Translations under genes and position numbers: made by a program
Part shown: in pieces, positions 16,886-24,466 of the stretch
How positions within the stretch are numbered: the first letter of the stretch is position 1
Layout of the letters: every line of letters starts with the position of its first letter
From: Bryobacteraceae bacterium
GTDB lineage: Bacteria > Acidobacteriota > Terriglobia > Bryobacterales > Bryobacteraceae
Length of the DNA: 29,542 nucleotides
Assembly (NCBI GenBank): GCA_030039005.1
Contig: JASHQT010000376.1
Coordinates: forward strand, 1 to 29,542
Direction of reading: 5' to 3'
Notes under the pieces: model-generated
The model's input: the letters and a program-made list of their open reading frames with translations, nothing else
What the model was told of the DNA's origin: nothing
Database searches by the model: none

Positions 16886-17592
16886 TGACTCGCATGCCAC
16901 TAAAAGCCATCCCTGCTCCGCGCCTGGCCTGCTTGCTGGGTGGCTTCGGGGCTTTATGGCTCGCCGTAGCTTCTCCGCTCGCGGCTCTCGACTGCCGGCT
17001 GCTCATCGCGCACATGCTGCAACACTTGATACTCATGACGATCGCCGCTCCGCTGATCCTGTTGGGTGCGCCGGCGATTACTCTACGTCGTGGAACACTG
17101 CAACGGCTGCTGCAGACATTGACGACTCCAGCGGTCGGGTGGCTCGCCGGGACCGCTGCGGTGATCGCCTGGCATATTCCCAGGATTTTCGAGCTGGGCA
17201 TGAGTTCAGATCCGTGGCATACGGCTGAGCGCGCCTCCTTCTTCGCCGCCGGGCTCCTGTTCTGGTGGCCCATCTTACGCCCCACCGCTGAGATTTCGCA
17301 TTCGCAAAGCTGGATGCCTCCCATTTATCTCTTTCTGGCGACGTTGCCCTGCGACGCCTTGTCCGCGTTTCTGACTTTTTGTGATCGCGTGGTTTACCCG
17401 TCGTATCTCTCGGTCCAACAGCCATTGCAACTCTCGGCGCTCCAGGATCAGGAGTGGGCGGGAACCGTGATGTGGGTATGGGTCACCTTCGCGTACCTCG
17501 CGCCCGCGTTCACAATTACTATGCGGCTCGTCTCACCGCCGCCTTCCAAACTCGCCTCTAACCTGCGGCCCGCCACACCCGGATTCAAATAA
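16885..17592 (+). CDS. ctaG: CtaG-type (caa3) cytochrome oxidase assembly membrane protein
   Basis: Members of the caa3_CtaG family help assemble the copper centres of caa3 oxidases. The 235 residues have about six helices. The family signature is visible in LWLAVASPLAALDCRLLIAH followed by MLQHLILMTIAAPLILLGAP. The protein starts just before this signature, so the usual first helix and N-terminal loop are missing or very short. The GTG at 16885 overlaps the previous TAG and has AGGGA six bases upstream; ATG 16894 is the alternative. It is the last gene of the respiratory operon. Confidence 0.88.
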   Translation: MTRMPLKAIPAPRLACLLGGFGALWLAVASPLAALDCRLLIAHMLQHLILMTIAAPLILLGAPAITLRRGTLQRLLQTLTTPAVGWLAGTAAVIAWHIPRIFELGMSSDPWHTAERASFFAAGLLFWWPILRPTAEISHSQSWMPPIYLFLATLPCDALSAFLTFCDRVVYPSYLSVQQPLQLSALQDQEWAGTVMWVWVTFAYLAPAFTITMRLVSPPPSKLASNLRPATPGFK

Positions 17593-17842
17593 GGCGGTCC
17601 GATTCAACCGATGCGAGGAAGGCAACTGCTTGAAGCGAAACTTTTGCGTGAGGATTCCGGCGAAGCCGAACTGCATTCCGGGATGAACCCGAACACCATG
17701 GGAGCGTAGCGACGCTGGCAGCTCGATTCTGCAGGAAGCGTTCGGGCTTCTCCTTGGTCCCGGGGACCGGCATCTACGAGTTACTGGAGTTCCAGAATAT
17801 AGGCCTAGTATGCACTGGCCCCGCGACTTCCAGAAGGTGGAG
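17593..17842. other. Gene-free spacer with repeat-like inverted sequences
   Basis: These 250 bases lie between ctaG and the convergent HPP gene. Segments 17686-17695 (GAACCCGAAC) and 17738-17744 (GTTCGGG) can pair as an outer stem around AGCGT-AGCG-ACGCT. The translated minus strand gives a string (GVRVHPGMQFGFAGI) of the sort produced by dispersed non-coding repeats. No T-run marks a classical terminator. It may be a dispersed repeat or a structured terminator region. Confidence 0.3.
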
Positions 17843-18460
17843 CTAACGGTGAGAGCGATCCGGCAGACGGTCCGCCGGGGCCGGAACCTGGGCCGGAATA
17901 TCTTCGCTGCGCGGTTGTCCGGCGCGGACGCGGCGAAACAACTCACTCAGGATCGCGATGATCACGACTCCCTGCACCACCATCACAGCGTCTGTGACTG
18001 TCCGGAAGAAGCCCGTCGCCACCAGGATCGTAGTGGCTTCCGTGGCGGCGTGATCGATACCCAGCCGAAAGTCGGCGAACATGCTGAGAAAGACCGCCAG
18101 CGCCACACAGGCCACGCGAATGGGCGCGATCGAATACGAATTCACAAAGGTGATTGGGGCACTCCAGGCGTGCAGAAGGAATACGGCGAAAAAACCGGCG
18201 CCCAGCCCGATCATGTGCCCCAGGAAGATGTTGTGAAACGAGGCGGTGCGCTCCCTGGGCCTGTGGGCGGCCAGATAAGCCGAAGGACCCAAGCTCGCAA
18301 ACAGCAAGGGCTCTCTGGCGGCAATCCCGATGCCGGCTACAGCGCTCAGCATGAGCACGGCCGCCGTGGGCGCCCAATAGCGGTCCGGGAAGCGCGCGGC
18401 CCAGTCGCGCCAAGCCGGAGGAAAGGGCCACAGCGGTGGTATGTCCTGCGACGAGCGCAA
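17843..18460 (-). CDS. HPP-family integral membrane protein
   Basis: The 205-residue protein has about four helices. The family motif appears in EPLLFASLGPSAYLAAHRP, then SFHNIFLGHMIGLGAG. HPP proteins are poorly characterised; a cyanobacterial member is reported to take part in nitrite transport. The start is a TTG at 18460 with GAGGGA five bases upstream; no ATG exists before the first helix. It is divergent from the aldo/keto reductase across an 85-base spacer. Confidence 0.82.
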   Translation of the reverse strand: MRSSQDIPPLWPFPPAWRDWAARFPDRYWAPTAAVLMLSAVAGIGIAAREPLLFASLGPSAYLAAHRPRERTASFHNIFLGHMIGLGAGFFAVFLLHAWSAPITFVNSYSIAPIRVACVALAVFLSMFADFRLGIDHAATEATTILVATGFFRTVTDAVMVVQGVVIIAILSELFRRVRAGQPRSEDIPAQVPAPADRLPDRSHR

Positions 18461-18545
18461 GTGTTCCCTCGCACTTCTTTGGACGCGTCTTAGGGGATAA
18501 AGTGATCACGGGCGTATGGCAGGCAGGTTCGAGGACAATTGGATT

Positions 18546-19421
18546 ATGAGCACAGCGACCATCCATGCCCGCGCCAGCGGGACGTTCGTCATCGGAGATC
18601 TCACGGTTCATCGTTTGGGCTTCGGCGCCATGCGCATCACCGGGCCTGGAATTTGGGGCGAGCCTCGCGATCGCGCAGAGGCGCGCCGGGTGGTGCAACG
18701 GGCGGTCGAACTCGGCGTGACCTTCATCGACACGGCCGATTCCTACGGGCCGGAGGTCAGTGAAGAGATCATCGCCCAGGCCTTGCACCCCTATCCGGAA
18801 GCCTTGGTCATTGCGACCAAGGGCGGACTGACACGGCAAGGTCCGAACCAATGGTTGCCCGTGGGCCGTCCCGAGTATCTGCGGCAGCAGGTGGAAATGA
18901 GCCTTCGGCGGCTCAGGCTGGAACGAATCGATCTTTACCAGCTTCACCGCATCGACCCTAAGGTGCCGGTGGAGGAGAGCCTGGGCGCGCTGAAGGATTT
19001 GCAGGCGCAGGGAAAGATTCGCCACATCGGATTGTCGGAGGTATCGCCGGAGGAGATCGAGCAGGCGCGCAAGACGGCGCCGATTGTAACGGTGCAGAAC
19101 CGATACAACCTGGCCGATCGCGCTCACGAGCGGACGCTGGAGTATTGCGCACGCCACCATCTGGGTTTCATCCCCTGGTTTCCGGTGGCCGCGGGCAAGC
19201 TCACCCGGCCCGGAGGCCCGCTGGATGACTCGGCGCGGCGCCACGGTGTTTCGGTGGCGCAATTGTCAATCGCCTGGCTGCTCCAGCGATCGGCGGTGAT
19301 GCTGCCGATCCCGGGCACCTCTTCGGTGGCGCATCTGGAAGAGAACGTCGCAGCCGCCAATCTTCAGCTCAGCGCCGAGGAATGGCGCCTCATCGAGCAA
19401 GCGGCGGGTGAGCAGGCTTGA
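18546..19421 (+). CDS. Aldo/keto reductase
   Basis: This is an NADPH-dependent carbonyl reductase of the AKR superfamily, 291 residues long and a complete TIM barrel. The catalytic tetrad is visible: Asp62 and Tyr67 (FIDTADSYG), Lys92 (IATKGG) and His134 (LYQLHRID). The nucleotide-binding C-terminus reads [16 protein letters not shown]. The start could also be ATG 18516, ten codons upstream; neither has a strong ribosome site. A cytosolic oxidoreductase with a substrate that cannot be predicted. Confidence 0.93.
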   Translation: MSTATIHARASGTFVIGDLTVHRLGFGAMRITGPGIWGEPRDRAEARRVVQRAVELGVTFIDTADSYGPEVSEEIIAQALHPYPEALVIATKGGLTRQGPNQWLPVGRPEYLRQQVEMSLRRLRLERIDLYQLHRIDPKVPVEESLGALKDLQAQGKIRHIGLSEVSPEEIEQARKTAPIVTVQNRYNLADRAHERTLEYCARHHLGFIPWFPVAAGKLTRPGGPLDDSARRHGVSVAQLSIAWLLQRSAVMLPIPGTSSVAHLEENVAAANLQLSAEEWRLIEQAAGEQA

Positions 19422-19440
19422 ACCGCTGCTGGCCGAACCA

Positions 19441-20545
19441 CTATTGACTGCGGAGGGCCAGCACATCGACGGTCTGGTTTTGCAGCGGATTTTTCTCGGC
19501 TGTGACGATCGCGTTGGCGCGCGCGACGAACGATTTTGCCTCCTGCTTCCGGTGAAGCTTTTCGAGCGCTGCCGATAGCGCGATCATGCAGGACGCAGCA
19601 GCATGATTGTCGCCCATCACCTTTCCCGGATGGCCAACGCCCAGCGATATTCCCCCCGCGGCCGCCGCCCAATTCTTCTCCGCCATATACAGGTCGCCGT
19701 GGTAGCACAACGCGATCGAGAAGATGAGGGGCGCTTTCTCGGGCGAGCGATTCAACGTCGCCAGGGCTTGATCCAACCAATGCTGAGCCTCGGGCAATTT
19801 GTGAAGCGCGATTTTGACGTGCCCCAACTCCGCGGCCCCTGCGGCTCGCGAAACGGACGTGGCCGGGGAGACTCGGCCCTCTATTCCGATAAAGCGGAGT
19901 AACAACTGCTGCGCGTGGGCGTAGTCGTGGTAGATGGCGCTGGCCTGACCGTAGTGCAGGAGAAGAACGTCGAAGGTGGCCGAATCGGGGCCAAACTTCG
20001 CGTCCTTGATCTGTATTGCCTGCTTCCATTCCCGTTGCGCCTCCGAGTAGCGGTTTGTCGCGCAGAGATACGCGGCCTGAGTGTCCAGATGGTCGAGCAG
20101 GGCGCCGGCGCCCAACGGCGCCCGATCACTTAACTCGCGCGCCTCATCCATGATGCGGAGCGGCGTCGAAGTCCCGGCCCCAGGTCGCGTACAGCCATCC
20201 AAGCCCGTCCAGGGCATGCACCAGGCGTCCGTCGTTGGGCCGCGCGTAACGGCGCAATAAATCGATTCCCCGCTCGTAACTGGATTCGGCTAACGCAAAT
20301 GCCCCGCGAAGATGATTGACCTCGGCCAGGTTGAGATAAACGCCTCCTGCCTCCGAGCGCTTGCCACTGGCTAGCAGTAGGTTCAATTCCTGCGTATATA
20401 AACTCACCGCCTCATCGTATTTACCGAACCGGGCGTCGTGCAGCGCCAAATTGCCCAGGATATCCGTGGGAGTCGCGCGGGCTTCGAGCAACACAGTGCC
20501 GTTCAAAAACAGAAGTCCGAATACCGCAATCACGAACCGCGCCAT
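19441..20545 (-). pseudogene. Frameshifted TPR-repeat protein (broken gene or assembly errors)
   Basis: A secreted TPR protein is split over two frames. The 5' part (20545 to about 20160) starts MARFVIAVFGLLFLNG, a signal peptide, followed by TPR helices. It runs out of frame at ...GRDFDAAP, where the second frame continues RIMDEARELSD to the stop at 19441. Within the 3' part, a stretch near 19625-19660 reads poorly in its own frame, but the +1 frame gives RGEYRWALAIREKVM, a textbook TPR helix. This implies two compensating one-base changes, next to a six-C run (19652-19657) and a CTTTCCC run. Three frameshifts in one gene indicate decay or homopolymer sequencing errors. Confidence 0.7.
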
Positions 20546-20940
20546 GCCTGTTTCGCACGTTTTCGAGATTTTCCGCGGGGCGCTCTCGTTGCGGCTCGGC
20601 GGAAGAAACTGCGTGCGCCTCCGAAAGTTTGCGAGGCAGCGCTGGCCGCCTCGTTACTTAGACTCCGCGGGAGCAATAATGCTTTAGCTTTCGACTTACT
20701 TAACGGTAAATAAAGAAAGTTTTGAGGTGAGAAACTAATCGAATGAACTTTCCGGTATAACGTGCGGGGCCGCCGTGCGCGCCCTTATCACGGAATAATT
20801 CAAAACACCACCTTCGCGCTCAACTGCAGGATGCGCGAGTGGCTGGAGAAAGCCTCCGCGGCATTGTTGAACTGCGCCGTGCCGGGAATTATGTAGTTCA
20901 GCGACGTCGCCGCCGGCAGGCCGATGTTGTTCAACTCGCC

Positions 20941-20970
20941 GGGAACTTGTGCGAGAGCGGGAACTTGTGC
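20941..20970. repeat. 18-bp-period direct repeat
   Basis: GGGAACTTGTGC occurs at 20941-20952 and again at 20959-20970, a period of 18 bases (six codons). In the minus-strand frame it duplicates AQVP. Confidence 0.7.
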
Positions 20971-21049
20971 GGGGGAGGCAGCAGTGTCCGCGCCAATGCT
21001 CAGCCCTGGGGATCTTCTATGGGTCTTTGCAGGCATCGTGTCTTTCATT

Positions 21050-21091
21050 AGAAACGAGAGGACAGTCATCAGAAACGAGAGGACAGTCATC
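21050..21091. repeat. Perfect 21-bp tandem duplication
   Basis: Bases 21050-21070 are repeated exactly at 21071-21091. The duplication is in frame with the remnant ORF (MTVLSFL twice). Confidence 0.95.
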
Positions 21092-21227
21092 AAAGAAGTT
21101 CCTGGTTGCGCGCAGTTTTTAGAGGCGCTGGGATATTCGTGAGGTTAACTAATTGGATGATGAATGTCGATCTGTCGACACCAATTCCCACGCGTATTCA
21201 TCACTGCAGGCGGTGAGTTACCCGGGG

Positions 21228-21599
21228 TTAGCGCTGGACCTGGTCCCTCACGAGCAGATTGAGAATCACCGAGACGATGCTCACAATTAGCGCGCCCAGG
21301 AACGCAGACCCGAAGCCGTCGACGTAAAATCCGACGCCGAACCAATCCACGGCAATCTTGGACGCGAGCCAGAGCGCGATGCCATTGATCACCAGGACGA
21401 AAAGTCCCAACGTTAGAATGATGAGAGGGCAAGAAAGCAATTTCAACAGGGGACGCACGACGGCGTTCACCAGCCCGAGGATCACAGCCATGGCCGCGTA
21501 AACGGTCCAAGCGTCTTGCCGCACGCGAATGCCGGGCACCACCCAAGCGGCTGCGAACAACGCAAAACACAGGATGATCCACCGAATAAAGAGTTTCAC
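21228..21599 (-). CDS. Four-helix membrane protein, phage-holin superfamily IV type
   Basis: The 123-residue protein has four hydrophobic helices, with the family pattern VYAAMAVILGLVNAVVRPLL, then LTLGLFVLVINGIALWL. These proteins are common bacterial chromosomal membrane proteins, annotated as phage holin family by similarity only; no other phage genes are present here. The start is a GTG with GGAGGAGG upstream. It is divergent from the lipoprotein gene at 21713. Confidence 0.85.
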   Translation of the reverse strand: MKLFIRWIILCFALFAAAWVVPGIRVRQDAWTVYAAMAVILGLVNAVVRPLLKLLSCPLIILTLGLFVLVINGIALWLASKIAVDWFGVGFYVDGFGSAFLGALIVSIVSVILNLLVRDQVQR

Positions 21600-21712
21600 C
21601 AGTGCCTCCTCCGCGGCTAAACCGCTACTCTAACGTAAGGGCGCGGGTGCATGAAAGAGGGCAGGCATGGGACAAGAGGTTGCGCGAAACGTATGAGACC
21701 AGCCGGAGCAGG

Positions 21713-22573
21713 ATGGCAAAGCATCAAGGGCTTCTGATCGTATTGTCCCTGGCGCTCGCCGTCACATCATCATCGTCCTGCTTTGTCCGCAGACGCGCCG
21801 TGGTATCGCCCGGCCGGCGCCCGGCCAGCCCCGTGCTGGCAGCAACGAAAGACGAGCTGATCCAGCGCTTGCATGCGATTTCGGACCCCATGCAATCTTT
21901 CCTGATGACGGCCGACCTGTCGCCGTCGGTTCTGGAGCCATCTAAGGGAACAGCCATCGACTATGCCACCGTCAGCGCCTACATTTTGTTTCTAAGGCCG
22001 GATGACATCCGGGTTCTGGGGCGTGACCCGGTGCTCGGAAGCACCATCTTCGACATGGTGTCGAACGGCGCCGAGTTTCGCGTTTCCATCCCCCCCAGGA
22101 AGCGCTTCATCGTCGGGAACAACAGCGCGCCGGAGAAGCCTGGAAACAAACTGGAGAATCTTCGCCCCGAGGCGCTGCTCAACGCGTTGATGATCTATCC
22201 GCCGAACCCGGAATCGGACATTACGGTTCTGGAGGACGATACCGAGCGCGCCCTGTACATATTACAGATCCTGCGCCGCAATCAGGATCAATTTGCGCTC
22301 GCTCGACAGGTCTACTTCGACGGTTACACGCTGCAGGTGTCGCGGCAAAAGGCGTTCGATCCATCGGGCTCGGTCATCAGCGATGCGAAATATTCGGACT
22401 GGAAGCCGTACGACGGCATCGCGTATCCATCAAGTATCGATATCCAGCGTCCCAAAGACAACTATGAGGTGCAGTTGAGTATCGAAACGATGAGAATTAA
22501 CTCACCCGAAGTGACGGCGGCGAAGTTCATGCTCGCACAGCCGCCTGACTTCCAGGTGGAGGAGTTGAAGTAA
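21713..22573 (+). CDS. Secreted lipoprotein, LolA/DUF4292-like fold
   Basis: The 286-residue product starts with MAKHQGLLIVLSLALAV and a cysteine in TSSSSC, fitting a lipoprotein signal. Residues of about 45-280 look like a curved beta sheet of the LolA/LolB type (ELIQRLHAI at the start, DGYTLQVSRQKAF and YPSSIDIQRPKDNYEVQLSI late). DUF4292 members are the nearest family I recall. The frame extends to 21602, but the ATG at 21713 gives the signal peptide and has GGAG upstream. Role unknown, possibly outer-membrane lipid or protein handling. Confidence 0.7.
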   Translation: MAKHQGLLIVLSLALAVTSSSSCFVRRRAVVSPGRRPASPVLAATKDELIQRLHAISDPMQSFLMTADLSPSVLEPSKGTAIDYATVSAYILFLRPDDIRVLGRDPVLGSTIFDMVSNGAEFRVSIPPRKRFIVGNNSAPEKPGNKLENLRPEALLNALMIYPPNPESDITVLEDDTERALYILQILRRNQDQFALARQVYFDGYTLQVSRQKAFDPSGSVISDAKYSDWKPYDGIAYPSSIDIQRPKDNYEVQLSIETMRINSPEVTAAKFMLAQPPDFQVEELK

Positions 22574-22657
22574 GGCGCTATAGGCCGTATTACGGGGAAG
22601 CTACAAGTGAGGCATTTTCCCCACCCTGCGACGGATTCTTGCGTGGAATACCACGCG

Positions 22658-23158
22658 CTAGGCGACCATTCCAGCGTGCAGCCTGGCGGGGGAGGTGTCA
22701 TCGTAGCGATCCGCGGGGGTATCGGGGGCGGCAGATGGTACGGATTCAGGGCGGGTCTTTACTTGGGCCGTCGCGACTTGAGTCGTCGCGACTTGGGTCT
22801 TCGCAGTCCAAACGAATCCTAGCGTCTGGCGGACTTCCGCGGCGCTAAAGGGCATCGGAAGCGAGTGAAAAGCGCCGGCTTCCACCAACCGGGGCCAATC
22901 CACGTGCTCGGCAAATCCATGGCAAAGGATGGGAAGCGCGCCCGGGGCCGCGCTGAGAACATGCCGGAGAGCTTCATCACACTCCAGACCCATTGCGCTC
23001 GGAGAGAAAAAAACTGCCACTATATCGTCATCTAAACTTCCTATGTGTCGGAGGGTTGGCACCTCCCTAACCGAGTATCCGAATACCGATACCAGGTGAT
23101 CCATCGCCGGACGCTCCACACGTAGACTTCCCAGCAGAACCACTGTTCCATTTGCCAT
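22658..23158 (-). CDS. Receiver-like protein lacking the phospho-acceptor aspartate
   Basis: Residues of about 1-120 follow a CheY-like fold. Strand 3, where a receiver carries its phosphorylated Asp, reads VAVFFSPSAMGLE and has no Asp. Later strands are LPILCHGF and the helix DWPRLVEAGAFHSLPMPF, so the fold is kept but classical phosphorylation is not possible. The C-terminal tail has a pentapeptide repeat (TQVAT) from a 15-bp DNA repeat. The ATG is preceded by AAGG. It converges with the lipoprotein gene and diverges from the small gene at 23289. It may act as a protein-protein switch; function not known. Confidence 0.65.
   Translation of the reverse strand: MANGTVVLLGSLRVERPAMDHLVSVFGYSVREVPTLRHIGSLDDDIVAVFFSPSAMGLECDEALRHVLSAAPGALPILCHGFAEHVDWPRLVEAGAFHSLPMPFSAAEVRQTLGFVWTAKTQVATTQVATAQVKTRPESVPSAAPDTPADRYDDTSPARLHAGMVA
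22761..22805. repeat. Three tandem 15-bp units inside the receiver-like gene
   Basis: The units ACTTGGGCCGTCGCG, ACTTGAGTCGTCGCG and ACTTGGGTCTTCGCA lie end to end. They encode the repeated TQVAT/AQVKT tail of the minus-strand protein. Confidence 0.9.
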
Positions 23159-23288
23159 GCACGCCTTATCGGCAATTCGTGGGCCACTTTAGTGAGCGAA
23201 AAGACTATGACCTTCGCTGACGCCGCAAAGGCACTCTGGTACGTAAGGTGCAAGTTGTCTCCACGTGGAGAGCTAAGGAGGGATGGCG

Positions 23289-23552
23289 ATGAGTACATTT
23301 TTCGAGCGCGAAAATTACATCCGTCTTTCAGAAGATGGCACGCATCTCATATCGACGACCAGGTACGGCCGGTTCTTCAAAAGGACGGCGGAGTTCGATG
23401 TGTTTTGCGACGTGAATAGCCGCGCTTCGAACATGCGCGATTCGAACATGCGCGATTCGAACATGGATGACGCGCGGGAAACAACGGACGAGAAATCGTT
23501 CGCGCCCTTGAAGAAGCGCTGGTCCGATTGGCCGTCTGACGAACCCGTCTAA
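23289..23552 (+). CDS. Small unknown protein
   Basis: An 87-residue acidic and basic mixed protein starting MSTFFERENYIRLSEDGTHL, with no membrane segment. The start at 23289 has AGGAGG seven bases upstream; the ATG at 23283 is too close to that site. The middle has SNMRD repeats from a 15-bp duplication. The strong ribosome site supports expression. I do not recognise it. Confidence 0.6.
   Translation: MSTFFERENYIRLSEDGTHLISTTRYGRFFKRTAEFDVFCDVNSRASNMRDSNMRDSNMDDARETTDEKSFAPLKKRWSDWPSDEPV
23426..23465. repeat. 15-bp tandem repeat, 2.7 copies
   Basis: TTCGAACATGCGCGA occurs at 23426-23440 and 23441-23455, with a partial copy (TTCGAACATG) at 23456-23465. It encodes SNMRD repeats in the small protein. 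Confidence 0.95.
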
Positions 23553-23618
23553 CGAGCACTGAAACGCTCCGGCGTGTGCGGAACCTGAACCCCACACCCG
23601 GCGGAAGCTGCAAGTAAT

Positions 23619-24386
23619 GTGAAGCTCAAGTTCCTGGGCACGCGCGGCGAGATCGAACTCCGAAACCGGCTGCACCGCAGGCACTCCTCCATCGAGATTT
23701 CTTATTTGGGTCATCGCGTGATCATCGACCGTGGCGCGGACTGGCTGCGCAACTGGGCTCAGGTTGACGCCGAAGCAATCCTGCTTACTCACGCTCATCC
23801 CGATCATGCCTGGGGGCTGAAGAAGGGCCTGCCATCGCGGACCGGAAGGAGAGGATGTCCGGTATATGCCACCGAGGCGACGTGGCGCTCGATTGACCGC
23901 TTTCCCTTGCCGGACCGGGTCCTCGTATTTCCGCGCGTTCCTTTTCCGATCCACGGCATGACGTTCGAAGCTTTCCCAGTGGAGCATTCGCTTCGCGCTC
24001 CGGCCGTAGGCTATCGAATTACCGCGGGCGCAAGCGCCGTGTTTTATGTTCCCGATTTAGTTTCCATCCACGAACCGCATGCAGCGCTGCGCGGCATCCG
24101 GCTGTATATCGGAGACGGCGCGTCTTTGCTACGTCCCATCCTGCGCCGCCCCATCCTGCGCCCGAAAAATCATGCCAACCACGCCCTGGTAGGACACTCA
24201 GCGATCCGGACACAACTGGAGTGGTGCGAGCGCGAGCGGGTTCCCAAAGCGATCTTCACTCATTGCGGCTCGCAAATCGTCCGTGGCGACCGGCGAGCGA
24301 TCGACCTGGCGGTTCGCGACCTGGGACTGGAACGAAATGTGCAGGCCCTGGTCGCCATCGACGGCCTTGAAATGGTACTGCCGTAA
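23619..24386 (+). CDS. Metallo-beta-lactamase-fold hydrolase
   Basis: The 255-residue protein has the metal-binding motif HAHPDH (in LLTHAHPDHAWG) after a KFLGTRGEIE opening, like RNase Z/PhnP-type MBL hydrolases. Further possible ligands are His in FPVEHSL, Asp in FYVPDL and His in IFTHCGS. The start is a GTG at 23619 that agrees with the fold; the ribosome site is weak. An in-frame RPILR duplication from a 15-bp repeat sits in a loop at about residues 173-182. It precedes the PhoU-like gene by 80 bases on the same strand and could be its operon partner. The substrate is not known; phosphodiester or cyclic phosphate compounds are typical of this subfamily. Confidence 0.85.
   Translation: MKLKFLGTRGEIELRNRLHRRHSSIEISYLGHRVIIDRGADWLRNWAQVDAEAILLTHAHPDHAWGLKKGLPSRTGRRGCPVYATEATWRSIDRFPLPDRVLVFPRVPFPIHGMTFEAFPVEHSLRAPAVGYRITAGASAVFYVPDLVSIHEPHAALRGIRLYIGDGASLLRPILRRPILRPKNHANHALVGHSAIRTQLEWCERERVPKAIFTHCGSQIVRGDRRAIDLAVRDLGLERNVQALVAIDGLEMVLP
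24135..24164. repeat. 15-bp tandem duplication in the MBL gene
   Basis: CCCATCCTGCGCCGC at 24135-24149 is followed by CCCATCCTGCGCCCG at 24150-24164. It adds RPILR in frame. Confidence 0.9.
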
Positions 24387-24466
24387 GACGCCGTAGAGGG
24401 ATCTACGCAGAGCGCCGAGGTGGACGCCGATGTGCACCCTAGCAAGTGGAACTCCGGGGGAACCGT

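Larger units (their letters stand above)
20800..21093 (-). pseudogene. Remnant resembling a TonB-receptor-type C-terminus
   Basis: A 97-codon frame ends with LPAATSLNYIIPGTAQFNNA followed by SRILQLSAKVVF. This looks like the last strands of the large acidobacterial Oar/TonB-dependent receptor-like proteins, which end in an aromatic residue. The N-terminal half is not receptor-like and consists of duplicated pieces (MTVLSFL twice; AQVPAL/AQVP). No upstream receptor body is present. It is probably a truncated remnant joined to unrelated sequence; a small expressed ORF is less likely. Confidence 0.4.

Noticed and set aside
17943..19262. Long open frame on the minus strand (439 codons)
   Set aside because: It lies antisense to the aldo/keto reductase and overlaps the HPP gene in another frame; the residues look like high-GC shadow translation.
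19427..19463. 8-bp inverted repeat TGCTGGCC/GGCCAGCA between convergent genes
   Set aside because: The loop is 21 bases, it overlaps the stop of the TPR gene and no T-run follows, so a terminator call is not supported.
21228..21599. Prophage suggested by a holin-family protein
   Set aside because: No integrase, capsid, lysin or att site lies nearby, and this family is common in ordinary bacterial chromosomes.
24446..24466. Upstream ATG (24446) for the PhoU-like gene
   Set aside because: The ATG at 24467 has a clear GGGGGA ribosome site, while the upstream start adds seven unsupported residues.
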